Shown: positions 1 to 7,671 of the stretch, in pieces | Layout: each line of letters starts with the position of its first letter | Numbering within the stretch: position 1 is the stretch's first letter | From: Siderastrea siderea | Lineage: Eukaryota > Cnidaria > Anthozoa > Scleractinia > Rhizangiidae | Assembly: GCA_964030785.1 (NCBI GenBank) | Contig: OZ034970.1 | Span: 18,534,911 to 18,598,910, forward strand | Reading direction: 5' to 3' | Length of the DNA stretch: 64,000 bases | Made by a program: the position numbers and the translations under genes | The notes under the pieces: generated by a model | What the model saw: only the letters and a program-made list of their open reading frames with translations | Databases searched by the model: none | What the model was told of the DNA's origin: nothing

Positions 1-1
1 G

Positions 2-169
2 CGTCAAGCGGATTTACAACGACGTTTACGCATGCTGTTACAAGATCAAGAACAGTTGGCCCAAGGACGTGAAATTGCTAATGTCACCATGACCAATAGC
101 ATTGTGACCAGTTATAAACAGGGAGGAGCACCGAGCGTACAAACCTCGTCGTCCCGTGTTTCGCCGTGA
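2..169 (+). CDS. C-terminal end of an unrecognised element-1 virion-type protein (5' partial)
   Basis: An open frame enters from the left edge and stops at TGA 167-169. The visible 55 residues begin Gln/Arg/Leu-rich and look helical or coiled-coil. They end in a Ser/Thr-rich tail containing SIVTSYKQGGAPS. The stop lies three bases before the ATG of the next gene, the same tight spacing as the rest of the cassette, so it is probably the preceding gene of the same integrated virus. I do not recognise the family. The start is outside the window. Confidence 0.5.
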   Translation, partial: RQADLQRRLRMLLQDQEQLAQGREIANVTMTNSIVTSYKQGGAPSVQTSSSRVSP

Positions 170-171
170 GG

Positions 172-834
172 ATGAAAACCGTCGTGTCGTTATTGAATGG
201 ATCGAAACAACATGGTCTTCCCTTCCCCCCAGAATTATTACAACGCATGGATTCCTTGTATGCTTTTTATCATCAACAATGGTGGTGTTATCGAAAAATG
301 TTGAATCATTACAGGTGTATCAATGCCTTGTTCAATGGGTTGGCCTTACTTCTGATGGCCGCTGGTATGATTGCGGGCCCCCTTTTGGAAAACAGTACAT
401 TGGTAGCCTGTTTGGCGGCCGTGGGCACCGTGGTCAAAGGATGGAATGATTTTAAACAATACCGATTTAAAGTGACCATGAGTCGGTTTGCGTTTACCAC
501 CTATGCCAAAGCCTTGACCGAATTGAAAACCCATGTGCGGGGTATTCCCTTGGAGGATCTGGAACGATTTTTAATCAAGATGCAAACCTTGGATGATACC
601 ATTGTGGATTTCACCCCTCCGTTACCCAAACGATGTGTCCAAGATTACCATGGTCATTTTGTGTACCAACCCTTGGAAGCCCTATGCTATGTAGATGGAT
701 GTCCTCGTCCCTTGAGACCCAAAGAGTATTGGATCCATAAAAAGCCGCTCCCTCCTAGTCCCACACTCTTAGAACCATGGCCGTCCAACGACGACGACGA
801 CGCCGAAAAAGGAAACAACGAGGAGGGGCTTTAA
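172..834 (+). CDS. Polinton/adintovirus-type two-helix membrane protein, element 1
   Basis: This is a 220-residue protein. An N-terminal soluble part contains the signature LYAFYH (about residue 27). It is followed by two hydrophobic segments (roughly residues 52-90), then FKQY, then a charged helical domain containing LTELKTHVRG and ending near TPPLP. The C-terminus is Pro-rich and then acidic (NDDDDAEKGNNEEGL). The protein aligns along most of its length with the decayed minus-strand gene at 35948-36432 in element 2: LYA(F/Y)YH, the hydrophobic pair, a K-rich boundary, then a helical C-terminal part. It is therefore a conserved family in two different elements. Function is not known; a membrane or minor virion role is inference. 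I chose ATG 172 over an upstream GTG at 166. The last 58 bases overlap the next gene in another frame. Confidence 0.6.
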   Translation: MKTVVSLLNGSKQHGLPFPPELLQRMDSLYAFYHQQWWCYRKMLNHYRCINALFNGLALLLMAAGMIAGPLLENSTLVACLAAVGTVVKGWNDFKQYRFKVTMSRFAFTTYAKALTELKTHVRGIPLEDLERFLIKMQTLDDTIVDFTPPLPKRCVQDYHGHFVYQPLEALCYVDGCPRPLRPKEYWIHKKPLPPSPTLLEPWPSNDDDDAEKGNNEEGL

Positions 835-1106
835 TGCGTCGCAAACCCCGTTTGGTGGATAAAATTGCCCATGGCATGAGTATGTTTCTATCAGGTCCCG
901 CCCCTGGGTTTGGACTGGCTTTAGGCAAATTAGGTGGTCAAGCCTTGAAAGGCATTACCGATAATGTACAACATGTCCGACGACAACGAGGTGGGGGTTG
1001 GTGGCAAGATTTTAAACGCAATACCCGTCAAGGCTATAAAGAGACGCAAGACCTCATCAAACAAGACAAAGCCCTTCAACGTCTATTGACGGGTCGACCA
1101 TGGTGA
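777..1106 (+). CDS. Arg-rich core-like protein with QRGG leader, element 1
   Basis: A 109-residue basic protein. It opens with an Arg/Lys run ending in QRGGAL, followed by an amphipathic stretch rich in Gly and Ala (about residues 35-62). A second basic cluster is followed by RQRGGGWW and a charged helical C-terminus. GG motifs of this sort resemble adenain-type maturation sites, though the P4 residue is Gln rather than the Met/Ile/Leu of the adenovirus consensus. Composition and neighbours suggest a DNA-condensing or membrane-lytic minor virion protein, by analogy with adenovirus core proteins. No specific homology is claimed. It overlaps the previous gene by 58 bases, and its stop codon overlaps the ATG of the next. 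Confidence 0.55.
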   Translation: MAVQRRRRRRKRKQRGGALMRRKPRLVDKIAHGMSMFLSGPAPGFGLALGKLGGQALKGITDNVQHVRRQRGGGWWQDFKRNTRQGYKETQDLIKQDKALQRLLTGRPW

Positions 1107-1264
1107 GGAGGAGAAGACGACGCCGTCGTCAACGAGGCGGTTTTTTAAATCTATTGGTGCCCGCTATGGTAGGATTGGGGAAAGCCGCGGCCTTGGAAAC
1201 GGATAAACGTATAAAACGCACGATTCAAAAAGCCAATCAACGGTATCGTCGTCGTCACCGATAA
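1100..1264 (+). CDS. 54-residue Arg-rich core-like protein, element 1
   Basis: A short frame that starts inside the stop region of the previous gene (CCATGGTGA). It begins with an eight-Arg run followed by QRGGFL, then a hydrophobic LVPAMVGLGKAAAL helix, and ends in a second basic cluster. The leader is nearly the same as those of the genes at 777 and 2411, with an Arg block then QRGG and a hydrophobic residue. That points to a shared maturation or DNA-binding signal. In size and composition it resembles the small mu-like core peptides of adenoviruses, but that is analogy only. The overlap with its neighbour and the basic repeat support real coding. Confidence 0.55.
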   Translation: MVRRRRRRRRQRGGFLNLLVPAMVGLGKAAALETDKRIKRTIQKANQRYRRRHR

Positions 1265-1267
1265 AGG

Positions 1268-1585
1268 ATGCAACGTCTTCGACGTCAATTCCCGTTTTTA
1301 CGGTCCATGTTACAAGAAGCCAATGGTTCCAAACGTCAAGAGTTGTTACAACATGCCAATGCCGATCAAATCAATGCTGTGAGTGAACTGGTGTTGAACT
1401 TTTTAAAAAACAAGATTCCCGTCACCCCACCCATGCTGGCTAAACTTCAACCCTATAAAAAGGTACTACGTGATTTGGGACGTCGTCGACATTCCGTCAA
1501 AAAACGTCGTCAGTGGTTAATCCAACAAAAAGGAAGCGGATTGTTTCAAGGACTTCACGAGGTGTTATGTCAATGTGTTCGTTAA
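1268..1585 (+). CDS. Small helical basic Polinton protein, element 1
   Basis: A 105-residue all-helical, basic protein that starts four bases after the previous stop. The pattern is an N-terminal leucine-rich helix (FLRSMLQEAN), a central segment with VSELVLNFLKNKIP (about residues 38-51), then LAKLQPYKKVLRDL and a Lys/Arg cluster leading to LIQQKGSGLF. I recognise this as a family commonly predicted next to capsid genes in cnidarian Polinton-like elements. The C-terminal KGSG could be a processing site. No function is established. It overlaps the following cysteine-containing gene by 19 bases. Confidence 0.55.
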   Translation: MQRLRRQFPFLRSMLQEANGSKRQELLQHANADQINAVSELVLNFLKNKIPVTPPMLAKLQPYKKVLRDLGRRRHSVKKRRQWLIQQKGSGLFQGLHEVLCQCVR

Positions 1586-1797
1586 CCCTCCCTACGTGGA
1601 TGACTCTGTTACAAGAGGCCAATCGGGCCACCGACAAGTGGAAAGACGAGTGTCATTATTGGAAGCATAAATATCACCTGTTGTATCGAGAGTACCAACA
1701 CATCTTGAGGGCCCGTCTTTGTAAGAGTTGCCGTGACCAGGAAGACGGGGAACTTTGCTCCGACTGTAGTCAACGAACATGGACGAAGTGTACATGA
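1567..1797 (+). CDS. Coiled-coil protein with a four-cysteine cluster, element 1
   Basis: A 76-residue protein with a likely helical or coiled-coil N-terminal half (LLQEANRATDKWKDECHYW). It is followed by CKSCRDQEDGELCSDC, spaced as a C-x2-C-x8-C-x2-C zinc knuckle (about residues 52-67). A long version of the frame starts at 1513, but ATG 1567 fits the overlap pattern of this cassette. It overlaps the next gene by 19 bases. Function is unknown. It could be a transcription or assembly cofactor, but no family is recognised. Confidence 0.4.
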   Translation: MSMCSLTLPTWMTLLQEANRATDKWKDECHYWKHKYHLLYREYQHILRARLCKSCRDQEDGELCSDCSQRTWTKCT

Positions 1798-2405
1798 TTC
1801 CCCACAAGGACTTGGAACAACTCATTCAATATTACAAAGGAGAACTCACCGAAAATGCCTTGTTGAACAAAGCCGCCACGCTCGCCGCCCAAAAACATGT
1901 GTTATTAGCCAACCCCCAATTACCTCCAGCCCTGGTCAATGCTCAAACCAAACCGTTGAGTCAAGAATTGACCAAGTTAACCAAACGCATTCGTCAATTT
2001 CCTGGCGGGGTGGGGGTTGGTGCCCCGGGTGGTCCACCAGGCGAAGAAGAAGAAGAAGCCGGGGATTTGGTGACGGGACCTGTGGAACAATGGTTGAAGC
2101 GCATGATAAAAGGCAGCCCGTCGACTCCCAAACCACCCATTACCCCTGCAACCAAGAAAGGCAAAGGAGCAGCCACTACCAGTAAGATTGTCAAGAAAGG
2201 GAGCCCATCCACCAGTCGAGGGGATAGCCGGTCACGTTTAGAAGCCATTCGAGAACAACGCAAGGCTTTGGAAAAAAAGTTAGCCGAGAGTCGCAAAGGC
2301 AAAGGACCCGCTCGTGAAGTGGAACGATTGAAACCTTTACCCGGTTGGGAAGATTGGGCTCGTGGCAAAAAGTTACGACGTCGATTGGATTACGACAGTG
2401 ACTAA
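1779..2405 (+). CDS. Conserved Polinton/adintovirus protein with acidic centre, element 1
   Basis: A 208-residue protein. The conserved N-terminal part (residues 1-75) has LIQYYKGELTENALLNKA and LTKRIRQF. Next comes a Gly/Pro turn region and a Glu run (about residues 87-95), a low-complexity Lys/Ser/Thr/Pro stretch, a charged coiled coil (about 150-180), and a C-terminal PGWEDWARGKK ending in DYDSD. I recognise the N-terminal pattern from cnidarian Polinton-like elements, where it accompanies capsid genes. Function is unproven; a scaffolding or core role is plausible given its charge and coiled coil. The stop is followed six bases later by the PLA2-like gene. Confidence 0.55.
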   Translation: MDEVYMIPHKDLEQLIQYYKGELTENALLNKAATLAAQKHVLLANPQLPPALVNAQTKPLSQELTKLTKRIRQFPGGVGVGAPGGPPGEEEEEAGDLVTGPVEQWLKRMIKGSPSTPKPPITPATKKGKGAATTSKIVKKGSPSTSRGDSRSRLEAIREQRKALEKKLAESRKGKGPAREVERLKPLPGWEDWARGKKLRRRLDYDSD

Positions 2406-2410
2406 AAAAC

Positions 2411-2770
2411 ATGCCCACCCAGAGGAGGAGAAGGGGTATCAAACGGAAACGCCCCCAACGAGGAGGGGCTTTGGATGTGCAAAAATGGATTGCGAAAACT
2501 GGGAAGGAATTTCATTGGCCCGGTTATCAGTACATGGGGCCTGGCACCCATTTGGCTAAACGTCTGAAACGGGGGGATCCCGGCATCAATCGCTTGGACC
2601 AGATTGCTAAGCAACACGACATTGATTACAGCCGTGCTAAGAATTTGCAAGATAAATGGAAAGCCGATACCAAGATGATCCAAGCCATTGATCGATTACC
2701 CGGCAAGAAAAACAAGACGGAACGGGTGGTCAAGAAAATCATGCAAGCCAAGAAACGTTTGAAATTGTAA
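2411..2770 (+). CDS. Parvovirus VP1u-type phospholipase A2-like protein, element 1
   Basis: A 119-residue protein. The basic leader ends in QRGGAL (residues 17-22), as in the genes at 777 and 1100. A small domain follows with YMGPGTHL (calcium-loop-like Gly-Pro-Gly), then GDPGINRLDQIAKQHDIDYS. The HD..Y trio is the catalytic signature of secreted and parvoviral PLA2s. In parvoviruses this domain opens the endosomal membrane during entry, and PLA2-like domains are also known in adintoviruses. The C-terminal 40 residues are basic and helical. The frame is intact. It is the last gene of the rightward cassette, with AATAAA 37 bases after the stop. Confidence 0.75.
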   Translation: MPTQRRRRGIKRKRPQRGGALDVQKWIAKTGKEFHWPGYQYMGPGTHLAKRLKRGDPGINRLDQIAKQHDIDYSRAKNLQDKWKADTKMIQAIDRLPGKKNKTERVVKKIMQAKKRLKL

Positions 2771-2806
2771 ACATTTAATTAACACCTCCCAGTTACATGT
2801 TGTGTC

Positions 2807-2812
2807 AATAAA
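2807..2812 (+). terminator. Polyadenylation signal for the rightward cassette
   Basis: AATAAA lies 37 bases downstream of the PLA2-like stop codon. It is the first canonical signal after the whole 2-2770 cassette, so it could serve all of its transcripts. Confidence 0.5.
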
Positions 2813-3025
2813 AAATGAAAATGTCAATCACTGTCTCATTTTTAGTTCTACCACAATGATACAATGTTCTACCCCAAATCAAACAAGAAGCTAGTGGGTG
2901 ACCCGCCGGACTAGACACAGAAGAACAAAGACAGGCCTACATTGAAAACTACTACAAGCATGAGGGCATCAGCTTGGACTACGCTAACATCCAAAAGAAT
3001 CCAGGGTTACGTACCCTTGCTAAAA

Positions 3026-3252
3026 TGTTCTGCCAAATACTAAGAGATGTTCTGCCAAATAGTCCTACGATTTCAAAAAAGTTCTGCCAAATACTAATAC
3101 GATGTTCTACCAAATAGTCATACGATTTCAAAAAAGTTCTGCCACAATGTTCTGCCAAAATACTAAGAGATGTTCTGCCAAATAGTCATACGATTTCAAA
3201 AAAGTTCTGCCAAAATACTGAGACGATTCAATGTTCTGCCAAATACTGAGAC
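3026..3252 (+). repeat. Degenerate tandem repeat built on GTTCTGCCAAATA
   Basis: The phrase GTTCTGCCAAATACT or a close variant recurs about nine times. It alternates with ATAGTCATACGATTTCAAA, giving irregular units of about 35 and 60 bases. A lone related copy (GTTCTACCACAATG-like) begins near 2847. The array separates the structural cassette from the leftward acidic gene and lies just beyond that gene's stop. It may be regulatory or replicative, but nothing in it identifies a function. Confidence 0.6.
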
Positions 3253-3265
3253 GAATGTTCAGAGT

Positions 3266-4144
3266 CTAAGTCACTAAATCATACATGAAATCGACGCCCT
3301 CGTCGGGCGACATGTCCTCGAACAAATCAACAATGCCATCAGGGGGCAGCAATGGTTCCAAATCAAGGGAAGAAGAATCCTCGACATCCTTCAGCACCTC
3401 GGCCCACTCGTCAGGCGATATGTTCTGCAAAAAGGAAAGGTCGTCCAAGTCAGGGGGTTCCGCGACTTGCATGGCCCCCGAATCCAAATCAAGCAGAGTA
3501 CGAGAGTCCTCATTAAGGAGCTGAACAAAGGACTCCCTGGGCGATACGTTCGTATGGGATGCCTGTTTCTGTCTTTCTCTCTCCTTTAACTTTTCTCCAA
3601 ACTCCCGAATGTCTTCGTCGTCGAGCACACACTCCTCCTTCACTTTCTTCAAGATGTCTTCCACTTCTAAATCTTGTTCAAAGTCTTCGAATGCTTCGAG
3701 CAGCTTCTCATGAGCAGAGCCCTCGTCGGGTGACATGTCCTCCACATGAACGAGGTCTTCAGGGGGCACCAATGTCTCCAGATCAAAGGAAGAAGAATCC
3801 TCGACATCCTTCAGCACCTCGGCCCACTCGTCAGGCGATATGTTCTGCAAAAAGGAAAGGTCGTCCAAGTCAGGGGGTTCCGCGACTTGCATGGCCCCCG
3901 AATCCAAATCAAGCAGTGTACGAGAGTCCTCATTAAGGAGCTGAACAAAGGACTCCCTGGGCGATACGTTGGTATGGGATGCCTGTTTCTGTCTTTCTCT
4001 CTCCTTTAACTTTTCTCCAAACTCCCGAATGTCTTCGTCGTCGAGCACACACTCCTCCTTCACTTTCTTCAAGATGTCTTCCACTTCTAAATCTTGTTCA
4101 AAGTCTTCGAATACTTCGAGCAGCTTCTCAGGACTAGAGGCCAT
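3266..4144 (-). CDS. Acidic early-type protein with a perfect-frame tandem duplication, element 1
   Basis: A 292-residue highly acidic protein, taking the start MASSPEKLLE at 4144 (an in-frame upstream Met exists at 4159). It consists of two near-identical halves of about 140 residues. Each holds an acidic helix (LEVFEDFEQDLEVEDILKK), a charged helix (EFGEKLKERERQKQ), and an acidic-hydrophobic segment with DLDDLSFLQNISPDEWAEVL. The DNA repeats with a 420-base period (about 3298-3717 and 3718-4140) and nearly complete identity through the core, so the duplication is recent. Alternating acidic and bulky hydrophobic residues look like a transcription-activation domain. A role as an early transactivator is inference. 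A TATA box on this strand (4176-4182) lies 32 bases upstream of the ATG. Confidence 0.6.
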   Translation of the reverse strand: MASSPEKLLEVFEDFEQDLEVEDILKKVKEECVLDDEDIREFGEKLKERERQKQASHTNVSPRESFVQLLNEDSRTLLDLDSGAMQVAEPPDLDDLSFLQNISPDEWAEVLKDVEDSSSFDLETLVPPEDLVHVEDMSPDEGSAHEKLLEAFEDFEQDLEVEDILKKVKEECVLDDEDIREFGEKLKERERQKQASHTNVSPRESFVQLLNEDSRTLLDLDSGAMQVAEPPDLDDLSFLQNISPDEWAEVLKDVEDSSSLDLEPLLPPDGIVDLFEDMSPDEGVDFMYDLVT

Positions 4145-4159
4145 CTTGAGATGACTCAC

Positions 4160-4365
4160 CTTGAGGTTCGATCTGTTTTATAGTCTCTGGGATCATTCCC
4201 CGCATTGCATAGTGGGTCATCTAGGGAGGGGGGAGGGGGGTCCCCCCACCCCTTCCCCTCCCAAAGTATCATGGGTCCTTTCTCTCATTGGTTCCTTACC
4301 CTTTCACGTGACCCTTTGTTTCTCTATAAAAAACGAGCACTGACCTCCAGCTGGTTCATCTGATC
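4160..4365. promoter_or_regulatory. Bidirectional TATA promoter, element 1
   Basis: TATAAAA on the minus strand (4176-4182) serves the acidic gene. TATAAAAA on the plus strand (4325-4332) lies 34 bases before ATG 4366. Between them are a G/C block with complementary G and C runs (about 4206-4262) and a CACGTG E-box near 4305. A second copy of the whole arrangement lies at 5530-5757. Confidence 0.6.
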
Positions 4366-5188
4366 ATGTCCTCTCACCAAGAGGAGGAGGAGGAACCAGG
4401 CCCCAGTGGCCTGACCACTCAAGAGACCTTGACGTTACTAGGCCTGAACACCTCGGACTCTGAGAGAGAAGAAGAGACGGCAGCGAATTCCCCTGATGAA
4501 CCTTTGTTACCCACCGAAGAGATGGCGGACAGTGACGACATCTGTCAAGAGGCCTTGGATCGTTTCGAACGGCAACATGCCTTTCAAACCAATCTCCTTC
4601 AACAAAGTGGAGCAGGAGGTTTGGATGAGGGAACGTTTGACTTTGAACTCCAACCCTATGTCGACCGTTTGAGCAACCGTCTGGGAGTGCGCGAACGTCA
4701 TTTCAATACCCAGTTACGCCAAAGGGGGAATTTCATTCCCAATCAGAACTTGACTCAAGCCCTAGAAGAGGGGTTACGTCGAGCGGTGAATCAAGTGTTG
4801 ACCACCACAACGCCTGAGCTCCACGATCAAGATCGCCTCTACTTCACCATCGGTTCAAACCGCCTGCACAACAACTTCCAGGGCTGGGGATTGCGAGCAG
4901 GAGAATGGCGGCAAGGCGGGGACCGTGTGGAGGCCTTGTTCCACCGTTTAGCACAAGCCTTGAACAGCAACGAACAATTTGAAATGGACGATTCCTTTCA
5001 ATTGTCCATTACTCAAGTCCATCATGCGCCTCAGGGAACCAAACCTTCATCAAAGCAGCGCTATCGTGGGATCCCGTGATGTGGACGAGAAAACCCGAGC
5101 CGAAATTCAAGCCTTATTCAATCGCACGTTCTGTCTCCCCGAGAACATTGATCAATTACGTATGGAACTGGAAGACTTTCATTTGTAA
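4366..5188 (+). pseudogene. Element-1 polymerase N-terminal region remnant (PolB-associated), frameshifted
   Basis: The first frame (4366-5079) opens with an acidic Ser/Glu-rich region (about 70 residues). It continues with FDFELQPYVDRLSNRLGVRE, RLYFTIGSNRLHNN, RAGEWRQGGDRV and LNSNEQFEMDDSFQLSITQV. These last motifs match what I recognise as the region that precedes or begins DNA polymerase B in cnidarian Polinton/adintovirus-like elements. Near 5040-5080 the frame ends and a second frame continues to 5188 with DVDEKTRAEIQALFNRTF. No exonuclease or polymerase motif is present, so the catalytic body has been deleted or moved elsewhere. It could instead be an independent DNA-binding early protein. 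Assignment to polymerase is by recognition, not by motif. Confidence 0.45.
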
Positions 5189-5325
5189 TTGTACATTAGC
5201 CATTTTTACTTTTTATTTTTTCCAATTGTACATAGCCTTTTTTAGTTTTTAGTTTTTTCCAATTGTACATAGCCCTTTTTAGTTTTTATTTTTCAATTTT
5301 TAGTTTTTTTTCCATTGTAAATAGG
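5189..5325 (+). repeat. AT-rich tandem repeat (AATTGTACATAGCC units)
   Basis: AATTGTACAT(T)AGCC followed by T-rich TTTTTAGTTTTTA occurs three times with a period of about 46 bases, then degenerates into a T-rich tract. It follows the stop of the polymerase-type remnant directly. Confidence 0.6.
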
Positions 5326-5441
5326 AGCGCCCCACCCGCGTGGTAAGAGATGGACAACCATTTGTAACATCAACTCTTTTTTAATTAAAAAAGTTCACAA
5401 CCCTGAGTTTGCACTATGGTCATAAATAAATGTCTCTTGAC

Positions 5442-5528
5442 TCACAGTAGCCTTGACTCCCAATAAAATGGGAGATCCACTTCAAATTCTTCAAACTCTT
5501 GGAGTAAGTCGTCTTGACAAGAGGCCAT
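5442..5528 (-). pseudogene. 28-codon relic paralogue of the acidic early protein
   Basis: ATG at 5528 sits in a leader nearly identical to that of the acidic gene at 4144. The encoded peptide begins MASCQDDLLQEFEEFEVDL, against MASSPEKLLEVFEDFEQDL in the full gene, then stops after 28 codons. Start context, upstream sequence and the TATA box (5560-5566, minus strand) are all duplicated from the larger locus. It is a third copy of this N-terminus within 2 kb, truncated by a deletion or early stop. Confidence 0.55.
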
Positions 5529-5529
5529 C

Positions 5530-5757
5530 TTGGGATGACTCACCTCGAGGTGCGATCTGTTTTATAGTCTCTGGGATCATTCCTCGCAATGCATCATGGC
5601 CTATCTAGGTAGGGGGGAGGGGGGTCCCCCCACCCTAGTTGACCCACAATACTTTGCGAGGATCTCTATAAAAAAACCGCCTCCACTCCCCGTTTTTTCA
5701 CTCCCAAGCCAGCAAGCAGTCAAGCAAGCAAGCAAGCAAGCAAGCAAACAAGCAAGA
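5530..5757. promoter_or_regulatory. Second copy of the element-1 bidirectional promoter
   Basis: From about 5530 to 5680 the sequence repeats 4145-4340. It has the minus-strand TATAAAA (5560-5566), the same TCTCTGGGATCATTCC block, the same G/C palindromic block, and the plus-strand TCTCTATAAAAA (TATA at 5667-5676). Downstream lies a CAAG/AAGC simple repeat (about 5715-5757) that forms a leader before ATG 5758. Confidence 0.6.
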
Positions 5758-5779
5758 ATGCCAAGTAAACGGGATAGCG
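5758..5779 (+). CDS. Possible first-exon stub downstream of the duplicated promoter
   Basis: ATG 5758 follows the plus-strand TATA by about 90 bases and encodes MPSKRDS. It then runs into G|GTAAGCC, a good splice donor at 5780. Unspliced, the frame stops after 21 codons. No acceptor or second exon is recognised, so either the partner exon lies in the lost part of the element or this is fortuitous. Element-1 similarity ends within the next 50 bases. Confidence 0.25.
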
Positions 5780-6119
5780 GTAAGCCTTTTTTATTCCTCA
5801 TCTCTTTCAACAAACCAATCTAAGTAGTTAGCCTGTTCTGGAGCTAACCGGGCTAGGTCCCACGTGCTCCAGGATTTAATTAATGATTCGCTTTCTGTTT
5901 AAAAAAAAAACAACCACGTCATGTCCGTTGACTTTTTCTGGAGAGTTGAAGAGTGATGATCGTTCTGCTTTGTTTGAAAGGAGCCGGCTGTCCATTCGCT
6001 GTTTGAATGTCAATTAGCCTGTTTTTCCCACAACGACGAACTTTTCGATTAAAAAACACTGTGTCTTATAATACTCGTTTACTAGTTTTGTTTTTTGAAA
6101 TGAAACAATTTTTTTTTTT

Positions 6120-6660
6120 TTGTCGCCTCGAAAAAAATTTGAAAACCGAAGCGGTTCTGTTTAGCTCGCAATGTTTTCCCATTCCCCGCGTTGTTGTGAA
6201 ACTCTGCTTCTGATCGGCTGATACTTTGACCATGGCCTTGGACCTTGACCATGGCCCGACTGGGACTGACCAATCACAACCAATCCTAACCAAATAAGGT
6301 CATACCGTTTAGCTATATAAGCAGCAAAATTACCCCAAGTTCTCACTTTTTTCAAGATGGAGGAAGGTCAGGGAGATTTACGACAGTTTTTTCACAGATT
6401 TATTCATCGCTTTACCCCAGAAGCCCTCGGCTTTACAAACAAAACGATGACAGCTAAGATTTCGGCGAAAAAAGTGGGAGATTTTTATCTGTAAAAGCCG
6501 CGGAATGGATGTTTTGAAAACAGCGAAAGCTTAACACGAGGTAAGTGTTGTGTTTTGCTGCCGGCTAAAAATATTTGTTTGTCGCCTCGAAAAAATTGGA
6601 AAACCGAAGCGGTTCTGTTTAGCTCGCAATGTTTTCCCATTCCCCGCGTTGTTGTGAAAA
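6120..6660 (+). repeat. Direct repeat of about 80 bases (6122-6200 and 6582-6656)
   Basis: Both copies run TTGTCGCCTCGAAAAAA, then an A-rich step, then AACCGAAGCGGTTCTGTTTA and on to CCCGCGTTGTTGTGAAA, with only small indels. They flank a TATA-containing segment (GCTATATAAGC, 6311-6321). The stretch 5830-6120 before them holds nothing I can identify. Confidence 0.65.
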
Positions 6661-7610
6661 AATCCTTTTCTACCCGAAAGACTATTTGATTTATTTTTAC
6701 TCACTCTCTGTATTTCTTTTTTCCACAGTCCAACGATGTGCTGACTGTAACGCGGTGAGACAAACGAGATGACAACTCGTATTTTCGCCGAGAAGAAAGC
6801 GAGCGGCTTGTTGAAAACAACAAGCAAACCTCCACGCAAAGTAAGCATCATTTTTTCTTACTGTCAGCTAAAAAAATATATAGATTTAGCCAAGCCTAAA
6901 AGCGGAACTCCATATCTACCGGTTACCATCGGCCGCCTATAAATTCTTCAGAATTAATCTTGTTTACTGTTATTAACTTAGGTACTTGACCTCGTTAATT
7001 ACTGTATAGTTTTATTAAGCGTATCATTTTAGTATAAACTTAGAGTTATAATTCTGTTTCGTGATTCAAGCAAATCTAATTTATCTATTTGTGCTTTCAC
7101 TTTAAGTTCGCTAGGCAAATTCATTTAATCGTTTATCGGCATTTTTCATTTGTTTTGATTGCTGTTATTTTATTTGTCGCTTTGTATTTTGTAATTGGAG
7201 ACGCGTGTTCGCTTCGAAACTACTAGAAATTCTCTTTTGGTTTTGTTTACAGATTATTGCACAGTGTTGCACACATTTGACACATTTTGTCGTAAATTCA
7301 ATCTGTTTACTGTGAATAAATTTGATTCTGTTTTATAACTGTCAATTGGAAAGCTATGTTCTTCTAATTCTGTTTGGCAACCGGATTCGCTTCATTCGTT
7401 TTAAAATACAAAGGTCATGCTTTAGGTCAGAATTATTTGTTCGCAAATTATTACTTTTCTGATCGACTTATACTCTTTCCCAGGGCGCGTGTTCCATGAC
7501 ATTGAACTTTGGACTCCGTGCCACTGCCTGGCTTGCATCCATCAGTTTGTTGGACAAAGAGCGGAACTCTCATCATCTGCATGCCATGGATTATCATTAA
7601 AATGATTTGT
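6331..7610 (+). CDS. Possible small spliced gene (exons about 6331-6540, 6729-6840, 7484-7610)
   Basis: A TATA box (6311-6321) precedes an exon ending GAG|GTAAGT at 6540. A T-rich acceptor (CCACAG, 6728) opens exon 2, which ends at 6840 before GTAAGC. Another acceptor (TTTCCCAG, 7483) opens exon 3. From ATG 6769 a frame of 24 codons runs to the exon-2 donor and joins in phase 0 to 38 codons ending at TAA 7600, giving a 62-residue basic-to-neutral protein. ATTAAA overlaps the stop. Exon 1 also holds a 45-codon frame (6357-6494). Its end (MTAKISAKK) resembles the start of exon 2 (MTTRIFAEKK), and the flanking DNA is similar, which suggests an exon duplication. No homology is recognised. It may be host, viral or non-coding. 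Confidence 0.3.
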
Positions 7611-7671
7611 TGAGCTGTTCAAAAATGTCTGCCATTAAAACATTTTTCCAACATGGCGTGTTTTCTTTGAG

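Noticed and set aside
3026..3252. CRISPR-like spacing of repeats
   Set aside because: Units are irregular, spacers are themselves repeated, and the genome is eukaryotic.
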